From NCBI RefSeq assembly GCF_020497125.1, contig NC_059080.1, positions 71,964,618 to 72,028,617 of the forward strand: a DNA stretch of 64,000 nt. Reading direction: 5' to 3'. The position numbers were made by a program, and so were the translations under genes. The notes under the pieces are model-generated. The model was not told the origin of the DNA, made no database searches, and worked only from the letters and a program-made list of their open reading frames with translations. The DNA comes from Mauremys mutica (Eukaryota; Chordata; Testudines; Geoemydidae). Positions 25,762-37,470 of the stretch are shown piece after piece (position 1 is the stretch's first letter; each line of letters starts with the position of its first letter).

Positions 25762-26056
25762 AGGGAATGTCTACACAGCAACAAGAAACCTGCGGCTGGG
25801 CTGTGCCGTGCCAGCCGACTTGGGTTCGCGGGACTCAGGCTGTAGGGCTGTTTCACTGCTGTGTAGATGTTTTGGCTTGGGCTGGAGCCCAGCCTCTAGG
25901 ACCCTGTGAGATGGAAGGGTCCCAGAGCCTGGTCTCCAGCCTGACCCAGAAATCTACACAGCAGTGAAACAGCCCTGAAGTCCAAGCCCTGGGAGCCCAA
26001 ATCACCTGGAATGGGCCAGCCATTGTTTTTTCTTTGTTGTGTAGACAGGTTTTTCT
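25762..26056. mobile_element. Hairpin MITE
   Basis: The ends are GGGAATGTCTACACAGCAAC and TTTGTTGTGTAGACAGG, inverted copies. The interior is a long imperfect palindrome: GGGCTGTTTCACTGCTGTGT at 25847 is matched by ACACAGCAGTGAAACAGCCC near 25956. The arms contain GGCTGGAGCCCAGCCTCT and its counterpart, with a turn near 25905. No coding content. Confidence 0.8.
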
Positions 26057-27436
26057 TTCCTGTGTAGACAATTTTCTGCAAGGCTGGTGTAGGACCCAAG
26101 TGGAATCCTCCCTGCTGTAAGCACAACACTCAGTCATGTTTGTACAAATAAGTCCTTAAAGGTGAACTGCAATCATAAAAATGGAAATTCTATTTACTCG
26201 AGCACAATGCACTGAATTCACCAATAACCAGGCTATGGTCTTGCACTGAAATAACTAAAACTGTTTTAATTTACTCTCTTTGTTATTTTGGTGCAAGTCT
26301 GTGTGTAGACAGACACTCTTATTGTGAAATAGAATTGTCCTATTTCCATTTTTACTTATCTCAGTAAAAAATCAACTTAAGCTAAATTTAATTCTTCAGA
26401 TGGAAATATGATTATCTTTCCACTGCATGAGGTGTAATAACACTGAATGCCTCTAAGGGTGCACATATACTGGACCTAAAACACACAGATTTCAATTGTT
26501 CTTCTAATCTGAAACCCTCACAACCAGATACATTAAAGGTTAGGATCCTCTCGTTGTAATTAGTTTAAAAATAGCTACAGATTATCTATCATTATCAGTT
26601 TATTTTTAATATAATTTTCTTTTGTACCAAAGATATTCACTTTGTCACCATAATATGTCGCTAACCCATGTTAGAGGTTACAAATAGCTAATGCACGAAA
26701 AAGAGCAATAACTGTGTGCATTAAATGGCCCAGAGTCCATCAACAGAGCAGATAATTAAAATTCATGAGACTGGAGATTAATAGTGGTCAGGGCAAAGAT
26801 GTCTGAGTGGAAACCTTCTGGCATTTCAACGGCAGGTGAGCATTTTTAATGCTAAATGTTGCTTCTGTACAAAACACACACAGATAGAGCCAATCCACAA
26901 AGTTTTTATACAAAACCTCAAAAGTTCACAAGCGTGTTTAGAGCTGAGATTTTAGTTCAGACTCATTACTAATTTTCATAGAGCTAAATTAAGCATGCTT
27001 TAAAATTCAGAAGAGGTGTCATTTAACTACAGAAGTCACCGTGATACACTTGGATGACTGTATGTGGCAGAAAATTTGCACTATTGCTGTATATTATATA
27101 CTTCATTACATGCGCAATATGTTGTGTAAATACAATCTACTGTGCACTTGTCAAATGAATGACTTTCACAAAATCTGTTTGTCGAGCAGACATATGTTCA
27201 ACATGCGTATTGAAGGCTGTAAAAAGTTCTCTTACTGAGAAATAGTATGTGATTGTGTGATTCATGACTGTACGGAAATGGATGCCCCAAATGGGACACA
27301 GTGAAAGCATACTTGCTGCTACACCCATTTATGCAGTTCAGCATGCTCCCCACTGCACATGAGCCCCTCTTTACGGGCATGTGCAGAATGGGAGGGAAGG
27401 GTCATGGGCCCACTATACTGCAGGGGATGTAACTAT

Positions 27437-28847
27437 GGCCTGGTCTACACTAGGACTTTAATTCGAATTTAGCAGCGTTAATTCGAACTAACCGCTCAAC
27501 CGTCCACACCAGGAAGCCATTTAATTCGAACTAGAGGGCTCTTTAGTTCGAATTCGGTACTCCACCCCGACAGGTGGAGTAACGCTAAATTCGACATGGC
27601 TAGCTCGAATTAGGCTAGGTGTGGATGCAAATCGAACTTAGTAGCTCCGAGAGCTATCCCACAGTGCACCACTCTGTTGACGCTCTGGACAGCAGTCCGA
27701 GCTTCGATGCTCTGAGCAGCCACACAGGAAACGACCGGGGAAAATTTGAATTCATTTTCCTGTCTGGGCACTTTGAATCTGACGTCCTGGCTGGACATCG
27801 GGGCGAGCTCCGCAGCACCTGCAACGATGCAGAGCTCTCCAGCAGAGGAGTTCATGTTATCTGTGAATAGAAAGAGGGACCCAGCATAGACTGACTGGGA
27901 ACTCTTCGATCTGATCGGTGTGTGTGGCGAGGAGTCTGTGCTTTCGGAGCTGCGCTCCAAAACACGGAATGCGAAGACCTACGAGAAGGTCTCCAAAGCC
28001 ATGAGAGACAGAGGATACAGGCGGGATGCAACGCAGCGCCACGTGAAAATCAAGGACCCCAGACAAGGCTACCAAAAAATCAAAGCGGCAAACGGACGCT
28101 ACGGAGCCTGCCACCACTGCCCCACCAGTGACCGTGGACTCTGATGATGGGACAGTGTCGACGGACAGTTCCTCGACGATGTTCACAGACGGGGAAGATG
28201 AGGAAATGTTTGTGGAGGACGAGGCAGGCGAGAGCGCTTACAACGCTGGTTTCCCCGACAGCCAGGATCTATTCATCGCCGTCACGGAGATCCCCCAACA
28301 ACCCTCCCCGGCCATGAACCCGGATCCTGAATCAGGGGAAGGAGCAGTCGGTAAGTGCTTTAACCATGTTAACTTTTATTCTTAATATAACAGGAATCTG
28401 AAGTGTGTGAGAAGGAGGTCTCTCTATATATGGTGATAGAACAGAAATCCTCCTGGGAGATCTCCACGAAGCTCTCCTTCCGTTAATCGATAAGCATCAG
28501 CAGGAGGTTCCTGGGGAGAGCTGCCTTATTGGGTGCTCCGTGATAGCACCCTTTTCCGCGCGAGGCTTTCATGCGGTATTCAGGGAGCATTGCCTCCCCG
28601 AGCACGGCTGCATAGGTCCGTGGTTCGTGATAGATTTCACGCAGCATGCGCTCTCTATCTCCTTCAGTGCCCGTCCTCACGGTGATCTCGCTAGGAGACT
28701 CATGCATCTAAGTAGTGGAATTACTGTTATGGTGCGCCTGGTCCAAAGTATTTTTAATAAATCCACGGACAGACGGCATAGCACAGACTCAGCACGCAGC
28801 TGCGTGACGAGCGTAACGGAAAGCCAAAGAATCAAATGGACGCTCAT
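27437..28847 (+). mobile_element. Truncated Harbinger element (left part only)
   Basis: Starts GGCCTGGTCTACACTAGGAC and follows the 4.9-kb element at 33398 nearly base for base for 1.4 kb, with scattered substitutions. It stops at GGACGCTCAT, where the sequence changes to an unrelated repeat tail. No right terminus follows. It carries the first exon of the Myb-like gene with its donor site at 28351. Confidence 0.9.
27854..28350 (+). pseudogene. Myb/SANT-like gene exon 1, broken copy
   Basis: Harbinger elements carry a second gene for a Myb/SANT-like DNA-binding protein that helps the transposase enter the nucleus and bind DNA. The frame begins ATG at 27854 and meets TAG at 27887-27889, where the tryptophan opening the domain is expected (DPA, stop, TDWEL). 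The domain then continues: LIGVCGEESVLSELRS, AKTYEKVSKAMRDRGY and QGYQKIKAANGR. A frame change near 28128 leads to the acidic stretch SDDGTVSTDSSSTMFTDG. The exon ends at a GTAAGT donor. Confidence 0.8.
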
Positions 28848-28931
28848 GCTCCAATACGTCTGTTAGTCTATAAGGTGCCACAGGACTCTTTGCTGCTTTT
28901 ACAGATCCAGACTAACACGGCTACCCCACTG
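28848..28931 (+). repeat. Penelope-like 3' tail fragment
   Basis: CTGTTAGTCTATAAGGTGCC and CAGACTAACACGGCTACCCC are a repeat tail common in turtle and crocodilian DNA. I associate it with Penelope-like retroelements, but I am unsure of the family. It abuts the broken end of the Harbinger copy. Confidence 0.4.
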
Positions 28932-29326
28932 ATACTAAATATAGAAAGCTGTTAGTTACTAGAGTTATGTTCATTGCTAAGTACTAAGGTCACTAGTCAT
29001 AAAGCGGTTTTGTGCTGTTTGTACAATACAAATGAGAAATTTACATTCCATTGGGGATTTATGAGTCAAAGCATTTTTTTAAATTATTCTGAATTCCTAA
29101 TGACTTCTGATTCAAATAATATTTTTCCAAGGTTACATGAGAAAGTTAAAGTTCAGTTTATTTAGGGTAAACAATTCTATTTATACTGGAGAAAAGTATA
29201 AATTTTTCACGATATACAATAGGGAAGTCTGTAACAGACCTTTGATGCATTTTCCCATTATATCTTCTCACTATACTTATCACATTGTTTCTTAGTACAT
29301 ACATGTATGTATTTTAAAACCCACTA

Positions 29327-30216
29327 CAGTAACTCCTCACTTAACGTTGTAGTTATGTTCCTGAAAAATGTGACCTTAACCGAAACGATGTTAAGCGAAT
29401 CCAATTTCCCCATAAGAATTAATGTAAATGAGGGAGTTAGGTTCCAGGGAAATTTTTTCACCAGACAAAAGACTACACACACACACACACACACACTACA
29501 AGTTTTAAACAAACAATTTAATACTGGTACACAGCGATGATGATTGTGAAGCTTGGTTGAGGTGGAGGAGTCAGACGGTGGGATATTTCCCTTACTGCTA
29601 CATGATGAACTAGCAATTGGCTGAGCCCTCAAGGGTTAACTCTCTCAATCTACAAGGTAGCGGGAATGGAGGGAGATATGTGCATTTCCCCTTTAAGTAC
29701 ACTGCCTTGTTAATTAGATCAGCTTACTGAGACCCCAGCTGCTGCAAGCTCCCTCCATCCTGAGCCCTGGTATGTCCCCCCCTGCTCTATGGAAGATGGG
29801 GTAAGTGGGGAGCAGGAGGGAAGGGGACACCCTGACATTAGCCCCCTTCTTCCTTCCCTCCCCCTCGCGCAGCAAGCAGGAGTCTCGGAGAGCAGCTCCA
29901 AGGCAGAGGGCAGGAGCAGCACATGGCAGTGGGGGGGAGGGGCAGCTGCAACTGCTAGCCTGCTGGGCAACTGCTGCACAGGGAACTTAGGGGAGCAGGG
30001 AGCTGATAGGGGGGCTGCTGGTTCACCCTGGTTCCAAGCTCTCACCAGCTAGCTGCAGCGGGCTGCTCTTCCTGCAAGCAGTAGACAAAGCAGGCGGCTG
30101 CCAAACAAAGTTAGAAGGGAGCATTACACAACTTTAAACAAGCATGTTCCCTAATTGATGAGCAATGTAACAATGAAACAATGTTAACCGGGACGACTTT
30201 AAATAAAGAGTTACTG
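29327..30216. mobile_element. Tigger/pogo-like DNA transposon, non-autonomous
   Basis: Ends are CAGTAACTCCTCACTTAACG at the left and AAATAAAGAGTTACTG at the right, inverted copies, each flanked by TA (29325-29326 and 30217-30218). Adjacent to the left end are ATGTTAAGCGAATCC and CCCCATAAGAATTAATG. The interior is GC-rich and non-coding. An AC microsatellite lies inside. Confidence 0.75.
29475..29496. repeat. AC microsatellite
   Basis: Eleven uninterrupted AC units inside the Tigger-like element. Confidence 0.95.
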
Positions 30217-30225
30217 TACTACTTA

Positions 30226-30520
30226 GGTCTGGTCTACACTACGGGGGGGTGTCGAACTAAGGTACGCGACTTCAGCTACGCGAATAGCGTAGCTGAAGTC
30301 GAACTACCTTAGTTCGACTGACTTACCTGTCCAGACGTGGCGGGGTCGAACTCTGCGGCTCCAAAGTCGACTCCGCCACTGCCGTTCGCGGTGGTGGAGT
30401 TCCGGAGTCGACCGGAGCATGTGGGGAGTTCGAACTATCGTGTCTTGATTAGATGCGATAGTTCGAACTCCGAGAAGTCGAACTCACCGCGTCGACCCGC
30501 GCGGTAAGTATGGACCTACC
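30226..30520. mobile_element. Harbinger-type foldback MITE with nested hairpins
   Basis: The ends are GGTCTGGTCTACACTACGG and TATGGACCTACC. The left half holds a nested palindrome: TCGAACTAAGGTA pairs with TACCTTAGTTCGA, and inside it GACTTCAGCTACGC pairs with GCGTAGCTGAAGTC around a 5-base loop. The right half holds GTTCGAACTATCG pairing with CGATAGTTCGAAC around a 15-base loop. The flanks are TTA at the left and CTA at the right, one mismatch from a 3-bp target duplication. Confidence 0.8.
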
Positions 30521-32120
30521 CTAAGACTAGCCATAAATAAGACTGCATGATAGAAAGTAGGCTGGATAAAAGTCATGGTTTTTAAAAAAAAATTATATAG
30601 TATTTTTAATTTAATATTTTTATTTAAATCAGATTTGTTTTACTTACACATTGCTAGTTCTTTATATTCTTCGACTTTATAGTCTTAAATAACAAAATCA
30701 TGTTTTGGGCTTGTTTCCTTAAATAATTTCCTAATTATCAGTACACTTTCAGATTCTGCACAGATTTTATATCTAAAAACTTTCACATTTAAAGTGATCA
30801 TCTATGCTGAAAAAGAATTCAGGGCTTCATTAATATCCTTACAGTAAGAACACTCAAACTCATAATTGATAAGCAAATGGTAAACAAATAGCCAACCAGT
30901 ACCATTTTCTGATATACTGAACTTTCCCAAGTCAAGAAAGCTAAAATGCTTTCATCAAGGTCAATAGTGCCAAAATAGGGATTTAGGAGCCTAATTTAGG
31001 GATCCAGTTTTTGAAAATGTTTCCCTGTGTGTATAGAGAAATTCCCAATAACTTTGTTAATGTACTAGAAGTCTAAATAACTTTTCAGTGTTAGCATTAC
31101 AGCAATATTGTTTTGAAGTGACAAAGATTTATGTCATTAAGAGAAAAGTTTTTTCATAAAAATAAAATTTTAGCCCTGCTGCTACAAACATGTACACACG
31201 TGAAGCCCCACTAAAGATAATAGGATTATTGATGTGTGCAGTTACATACCAGCTCAGTTGGTTAAGGGGTTAGGAGGGTATTAATTTTCCCTATTGTATG
31301 TTTTGGTTTTTTTATTATAGCAGTTTTGTAAAATTAAAATAAGATATCCTGTAAGTGGTGGCATTTTAAAAAGTCAACAGAATTTATAATTTAGTTAATT
31401 ATAAATTTTAATCTACATTTGTAATAGCACAAATTTTCAAATTAGTTTCACAAAGCCTCAACTAGATTTAAATTATTTTTTTAAATTAAGTGATTTAAAT
31501 TATTATTTAAAATCAGCTGATTAAATTGCTTTAATTTAAAATTGCTCTACAACCTGACAAAGTCAGATTACACTGCTGGCCTAACTCAGTCCCTACAATC
31601 AAAATACTAGACAACAATAGATGCTACAAGCAGAAATTATGTTGAGAGGATTTATTGTTCTACCCTCAGTAACATGACAATTCTAAATCATACTTTATTT
31701 ATGTATAATGATAGCTAAACGGTAACAGAGGATAAAATTCAATCCCAAACATGCTAAGCCTCTTGGCTCACTGGCTATTAACTTTTATTGGCACTGAATG
31801 ATAATTCAGAATGTCTTGATTTGAGCTATGGTTTTTTTAAGTACATTCCCGTAATTTTTTTTTCTTTTAAAGGGAAAGATATTCTCCATCTCAACTATAC
31901 TGAAATGGCAAAATGTGTCTACAAATTTTCTTTTCTGTCTGTTTTTTTTAAATATACAATTAAAGAAAAGCAAATATACCTATGCCAACCTACAAAGCCC
32001 CCCCACCCCTTTTTACACCTTATTATAGAATTTATGAAACTCAACAAGCATCTTTTAGTGCAGAAGGTCTCACATGGCACTTTAGAAATATTAATTACGC
32101 ATCCCAAACCATGTGAGATA

Positions 32121-32310
32121 CACCTCTGCCCCAATATAATGCGACCCGATATAACATGAATTTGGATATAATGCCACAAAGCAGTGCTCCAGGGGGGGCA
32201 GGGCTGCGCGCTCCGGCAGATCAAAGCAAGTTCGATATAACGTGGTTTCACCTATAACATGGTAAGATTTTTTTGGCTCCCGAGGACAGCGTTATATCGG
32301 GGTAGAGGTG
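32121..32310. mobile_element. Tigger/pogo-like short DNA transposon, 190 bp
   Basis: Ends are CACCTCTGCCCCAATATAAT and GTTATATCGGGGTAGAGGTG, inverted copies, each flanked by TA. Internally GATATAAC words repeat. No coding content. Confidence 0.85.
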
Positions 32311-33814
32311 TAGTTAAATAACCCTTCCCCCGTGTTACTGATAGGGAAAGAAGGTGACTTTCTCAAGGTCCTTATGCACTAGGCTTTTTTCTGATATATT
32401 TCACACTGTCATTAACATTGCTGTAGCTCCATCGGTGGACACAATGGTGGGGGGTGCTAGAACAGAAAAGCCACTGGCTGCCAGCAGTGTTCGACTATCA
32501 TATCATACAAACTGATTACAAGCAGGTTTTGACAACATGGCTACATTTTCTGGCAGTCATGGGAAGCCTTGTTACCATGGCTGGAGCTGCACTGGCATTA
32601 GCAACGGTGGGACATTTTTCTGAAAAACAGCTAACATGAATGCCGCCAATACATCAGAGGCAAAGTTGAAATAAAATCTGGAGTCCGCAATGCCAATTGG
32701 ATGTTCTACAATACCATACCCCAATCATGAGTGCTTTTGGGAAACTGACTACAACTGAACAGATAACTATGAAGTATGTTACACACTTTCGTTATCTATT
32801 TTCCCAATAATCAAAACAATATAACATAAAATCATTGCAATTTTTCCTATTTCCCAAGTCAAGAAAGCTAGACTTGGGAAATATTAGAAATGTTACTAGA
32901 ATTAGACTATTAAATGTTATTTGCCAATGTAAAAAAGCTATAGCCATTTAAATCTGAATGTTTTTAAACACTTTTATATTCAACAAAACTTTGCATAATT
33001 TTGAAATGCATGATTGTGATTTATGTTTTCATTCACAGTAAGGAGCAAGTTTATAAATCCTTCAAAGATAAAAAGCTAAAAATTAATGGGGGTGATTCTG
33101 GTGCTCATTGCAACACTCTTCTCATACAACACAGTTGCCACAACTAGCTGGGCTTCACATAATGTCTGGTGTAGGGAATTTGCCCAGCTAGAAGGAGCAT
33201 GTCACATGGGAGGGTTGTCCATAGTGCTAGCTTAGTAAGACCTGGATTACAAAACTGTGGTTAGAGTAGTTTTTTGTTTTTTTAAGGCAAATTTTACTAA
33301 ATATTCTCAAGAAAGATACTTCATTACCTCAAAAAGGAAACCAAAGGAACCTACAACCATGTCAGATAGAAACAGATATATATGTTAATGGCACTAGGGC
33401 CTGGTCTACACTAGGACTTTAATTCGAATTTAGCAGCGTTAATTCGAACTAACCGCTCAACCGTCCACACCAGGAAGCCATTTAATTCGAACTAGAGGGC
33501 TCTTTAGTTCGAATTTGGTACTCCACCCCGGCAGGTGGAGTAACGCTAAATTCGACATGGCTAGTTCGAATTAGGCTAGGTGTGGATGCAAATCGAACTT
33601 AGTAGCTCCGGGAGCTATCCCACACTGCACCACTCTGTTGACGCTCTGGACAGCAGCCCGAGCTTGGATTCTCTGCCCAGCCACACAGGAAATGACCCGC
33701 GAAAATTTGAATTCATTTTCCTGTCTGGGCGGTTTGAATCTGACGTTCTGGTTGCACATCGGGGCGAGCTCCGCAGCACCATCAGCAATGCAGAGCTCTC
33801 CAGCAGAGGAGTTC

Positions 33815-34313
33815 ATGTAATCTCTGAATAGAAAGAGGGACCCGGCATAGACTGACCGGGAACTCTTGGATCTGATCGGTGTGTGGGGCGAGGAGTCTGT
33901 GCTTTCGGAGCTGCGCTCCAACGAACGGAATGCAAAGACCTACGAGAAGGTCTCCAAAGCCATGATACAGACAGAGGATACAGCCGTCATGCAACGCATC
34001 GCCGCGTGAAAACCAAGGACCCCAGACAAGGCTACCAAAAAATCAAAGCGGCCAACGGACGCTACGGAGCCTGCCACCACTGCCCCACCAGTGACCATGG
34101 ACTCTGATGATGGGACAGTGTCGACGGACAGTTCCTCGACGATGTTCACGGACGGGGAAGATGAGGAAGGGTTTGTGGAGGACGAGGCAGGCGAGAGCGC
34201 TTACAACGCTGGTTTCCCCGACAGCCAGGATCTATTCATCACCGTCACGGAGATCCCCTACCAACCCTCCCCGGCCAGGAACCCGGATCCTGAATCAGGG
34301 GTAGGAGCAGTCG
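33815..34313 (+). pseudogene. Myb/SANT-like gene exon 1, broken
   Basis: The partner protein of Harbinger transposase. ATG at 33815 is followed at once by TAA. A second in-frame stop, TAG at 33848-33850, replaces the expected first tryptophan of the domain, as in the 27.9-kb copy. After it come TDRELLDLIGVWGEESVL and ERNAKTYEKVSKAM. A frameshift follows at about 33964 (ATGATACAGACAG here, ATGAGAGACAG in the other copy). The acidic part MDSDDGTVSTDSS to FVEDEAGESAYNAG is open. The exon ends at the GTAAGT donor, phase 1. Confidence 0.8.
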
Positions 34314-36262
34314 GTAAGTGCTTTAACCATGTTAACTTTTATTCTTAATATAACAGGAATCTGATGTGTGTGAAAAGGAGGTCTCTCTATATATGGTGAT
34401 AGAACAGAAATCCTCCTGGCAGAACGCCACGAAGCTCTCCTGCCATTAATCGATAAGCATCAGCAGGAGGTTCCTGGGGAGAGCTGCCTTATTGGGTGCT
34501 CCGTGATAGCACACTTTTCCACGCGAGGCTTTCATGCGGTATTCAGGGAGCACTGCCTCCCAGAGCACGGCTGCATAGGTCCATGGTTCGTGCTAGATTT
34601 CACACAGCATGCGCTCTCTATCTCCTTCAGTGCCCGTCCTCACGGTGATCTCGCTCGGAGACTCCTGCATCTAAGTAGGGGAAGAAATGTTACGTTACGC
34701 CTGGTCCAAAGTATTTTTAATAAATAAACGGACAGACGGCATAGCACAGACTCAGCACGCAGCTGCGTGACGAGCGTAACGGAAAGCCAAAGAATCAAAT
34801 GGACGCTCATGGAGGGAGGGGGGAACGAGGACGCAAGGTATCCCACAGTTCCTGCTGTCTCCGAAAAGCATTTGCATTCTTGGCTGATCTCCAAATGCTT
34901 CTAGGGTCAAACACAGTGTCCGCGGTGGGTCGGGGCATAGCTCGGCAATTTACGCACCCCCCCCGACCCCCAGAAGTTAAAGGGAAAACAATCCTCTGTT
35001 GACTCTTTTACATGTCACCGTATCTGTACTGAATGCTGCAGATAGACGCGATGGTGCAGCACTCAACACCAACATCCTTGCTCCCCCCACGCTATGGATG
35101 GCTGATGGTACAATAAGATGGAAATCCATCCTCATCATCAGCCTATTGGCACATGGGGCAGTGCAAAAGGACTGGTAACCATAACGACCATACCAACTTG
35201 CTTGGGACAGGTCGGTCAAGGCCGCCTGTTGCTAATTTTTCATGGTAGATGGTGCAGTATGGCTGGTAACCGTCCTCATCATTGCAACAGGGGGCTGAGC
35301 TCCATCAGCCCCCACCCTTCATTGTAAAGAAAAGATTCAATTGCCCCTGGACTAGCAGAGGGATGAGTGGCTCCCTCCTCCACACCCCTTAATGTCATCT
35401 CTGGACTATCATTGCAGCTGGAGGCTTCCTTCCACTCATTTCTCACAAATGACTACCTGTGTCTTATTCATGCATTCTATATTACTTCATCACACAAGTG
35501 GGGGGACAATGGTATTGGAACCCAGGAAGGCTGGGGGAAGAACGGAATGAACAGCTGGGGTTGTTTCAGGAGCACACCCTGTGAATAGCGTTCAGCGCAA
35601 ATTTTATGCAGGATTGGACAGAGAGCAGCTGTGGTCTCTGGTTGTATGATACAGTGGTTCTCTAGTACACTTGCCCATAATCTAGGCAGGACTGATTCTA
35701 TTTTTAGATACCCAAAAAGGAGGGATTGACTCGGGGAGTCATTCCCAAATTTTGCTTTTGCGCCCCTGGCTGATCGACCAGGGGCACTTATGACAGCACC
35801 AAATGGCGCAGTGCAAAAGGACAGGTAACCATGACCATCTTATTACCGTCTTCTTACCAGTTCATGGTATGGTAGACGGTGCAGTATGCCTGGTAACCAT
35901 CGCTGCTGTCATGCAAAAGCATAAGCATGCTGCTGTGTAGCGCTGCTGGTCCGCCTCTGTCAGCGGCATCCAGTACACATACGGTGACATACACAAAAGG
36001 CAAAATAGGGTCCATTGTTGCCACGCTATGGCGTGTGCCAGGGCATTTCATGGAAAACGTGCTCGAAATGATTGTCTGCCGTTGCTTTCCCGGAGGAAGG
36101 AATGACTGGCGACATTTACCCAGAATCCACCGCGCAAATGATTTGTGCAACAGCAGGCACAGGGGTCTCAACAAAAAATTCACAGAGACAGCCTAGACTC
36201 AGTTAATTGTTCGCAAAAAAGTATCATTGCAAGGAATTAACTAACTGTTTCCCATCTCACAG
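34314..36262 (+). other. Intron of the Harbinger Myb-like gene
   Basis: Runs from GTAAGT to CCCATCTCACAG. Most of it (about 34790-36170) is, in inverted orientation, the same sequence as the interior of the 2.1-kb derivative at 22618. It includes the repeated units with GGTAACC next to GTGCAGTATG or GTGCAAAAGGAC. Confidence 0.65.
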
Positions 36263-36663
36263 CTTCCACTGTCTCCAGACCTGCCACAGCATCCACCTCG
36301 CAGAGGCTGACGAAGATTAGGCGGCGAAAGAAAAAGACAAGGGACACGATTTTCGATGAATGTGTGGGCTGCTACCTAGCCGAGGCGGACCAGCAGAGGC
36401 AGTGGAGGGAGAAAGTCTCTCTGTACCAGCGCTCACACAGCGAATGGGAGGAGAGGTGGCGTGAGGAACACAAGCAGGCGACTCAAGCAATGCTTGTACT
36501 ACTGAGGGAGCAAACGGACACGCTCCGGCGACTTGTGTATGTTCTGCAGGACCGCTGCAGGACAGAGCCCCCGGCAGTATCTCTGCAACTGCCCTCCCCC
36601 GCCACAAACTCACATACCCCCCTCACCCCAAATAACCAGGAGGATGCCCCCCCTGGGCCGTGA
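36263..36663 (+). CDS. Myb/SANT-like gene exon 2, intact frame
   Basis: The acceptor is CCCATCTCACAG. The exon enters in phase 1 and is open for 133 codons to a TGA at 36661-36663. It begins STVSRPATASTSQRLTKI, followed by a basic run RRRKKKTRD that looks like a nuclear localisation signal. Next comes TIFDECVGCYLAEADQQRQW, then a long charged segment, probably helical or coiled-coil, with REEHKQATQAMLVLLREQ and TLRRLVYVLQDRC. The C-terminus is proline-rich. This arrangement is typical of the C-terminal half of the Harbinger partner protein. Because exon 1 is broken, the protein as a whole is probably not made. Confidence 0.7.
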
Positions 36664-37470
36664 ATACTGTCACTGCACCCCAGCAGAGTGCTCAAGTAAC
36701 CAAAAGCTCTCATACCCTACGTTTGCATAAGTCCTTCCCTTCCGGACTCAAACAAGTCCCAATCCCAGTCCCATCCCATAACTGTGTACTTAAGTAATAA
36801 AAATACTTTGCTGTTAAGTACTGTTTCCGTCATGTTTCTTCACTGAAGACTGTGTTTGAATGGGGTGCGTGGGGAAGTGCGTTGCTAATTGCATAGGACA
36901 GGCACCTTTTGCAGGGTACAGACACGGGGGCCGGATCAGCAGCGGGTAACACACACAGTGCAGTCAGCAGGCACCGTGGTCGGTATGGGAGGTGGTTTCC
37001 AGGTTCTGTGTGGGCGGTGGGGATGTGACTTTTTAGCGGGGGAGGGCGGGTACAGATCTTATACAGCGATCCTTGTCGTGGACCGCTGAGTCACGCAGCA
37101 GAGGAATCTGTATCCGTCCTCCTCCGCCACAAGGCCACATAGCCCCCCGCACACAGAATCCCAAAAAGGAGGGATGGCAGGCTCCGTTGAAACAAGCAGT
37201 CCGGCAATGCGGACCGCTGTAGGAGCAGGAGCCTGTCATTCCTTGAGTTTAGAGGCGGTCTTTACATCAGCGCACACCCTACCCACCGCAGTCTGCGTTC
37301 CAGTTTCGACCCTTTAACGAAAAGTCATGAATAAAGAAACCTCTCCTCAGTAACAGTGTGACATGTATTTTATTTTTACACGTGTGTTGGAAGTGGAGGA
37401 AACGGGGAGAACGGGGTATGTAACCGAAGAGGAGAGTCAACAGTAACTGGGTAAAGAAACAGGGGCAGGT

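Noticed and set aside
27610..27960. 116-codon minus-strand frame (and its twin at 33571-33921)
   Set aside because: Antisense to the Myb-like gene region of the Harbinger copies. It is shared only because the copies are near-identical.
29719..30052. Overlapping long frames on both strands near 29.8 kb
   Set aside because: They sit in the GC-rich interior of a Tigger-like element and have no protein motif; both strands open together is a composition effect.
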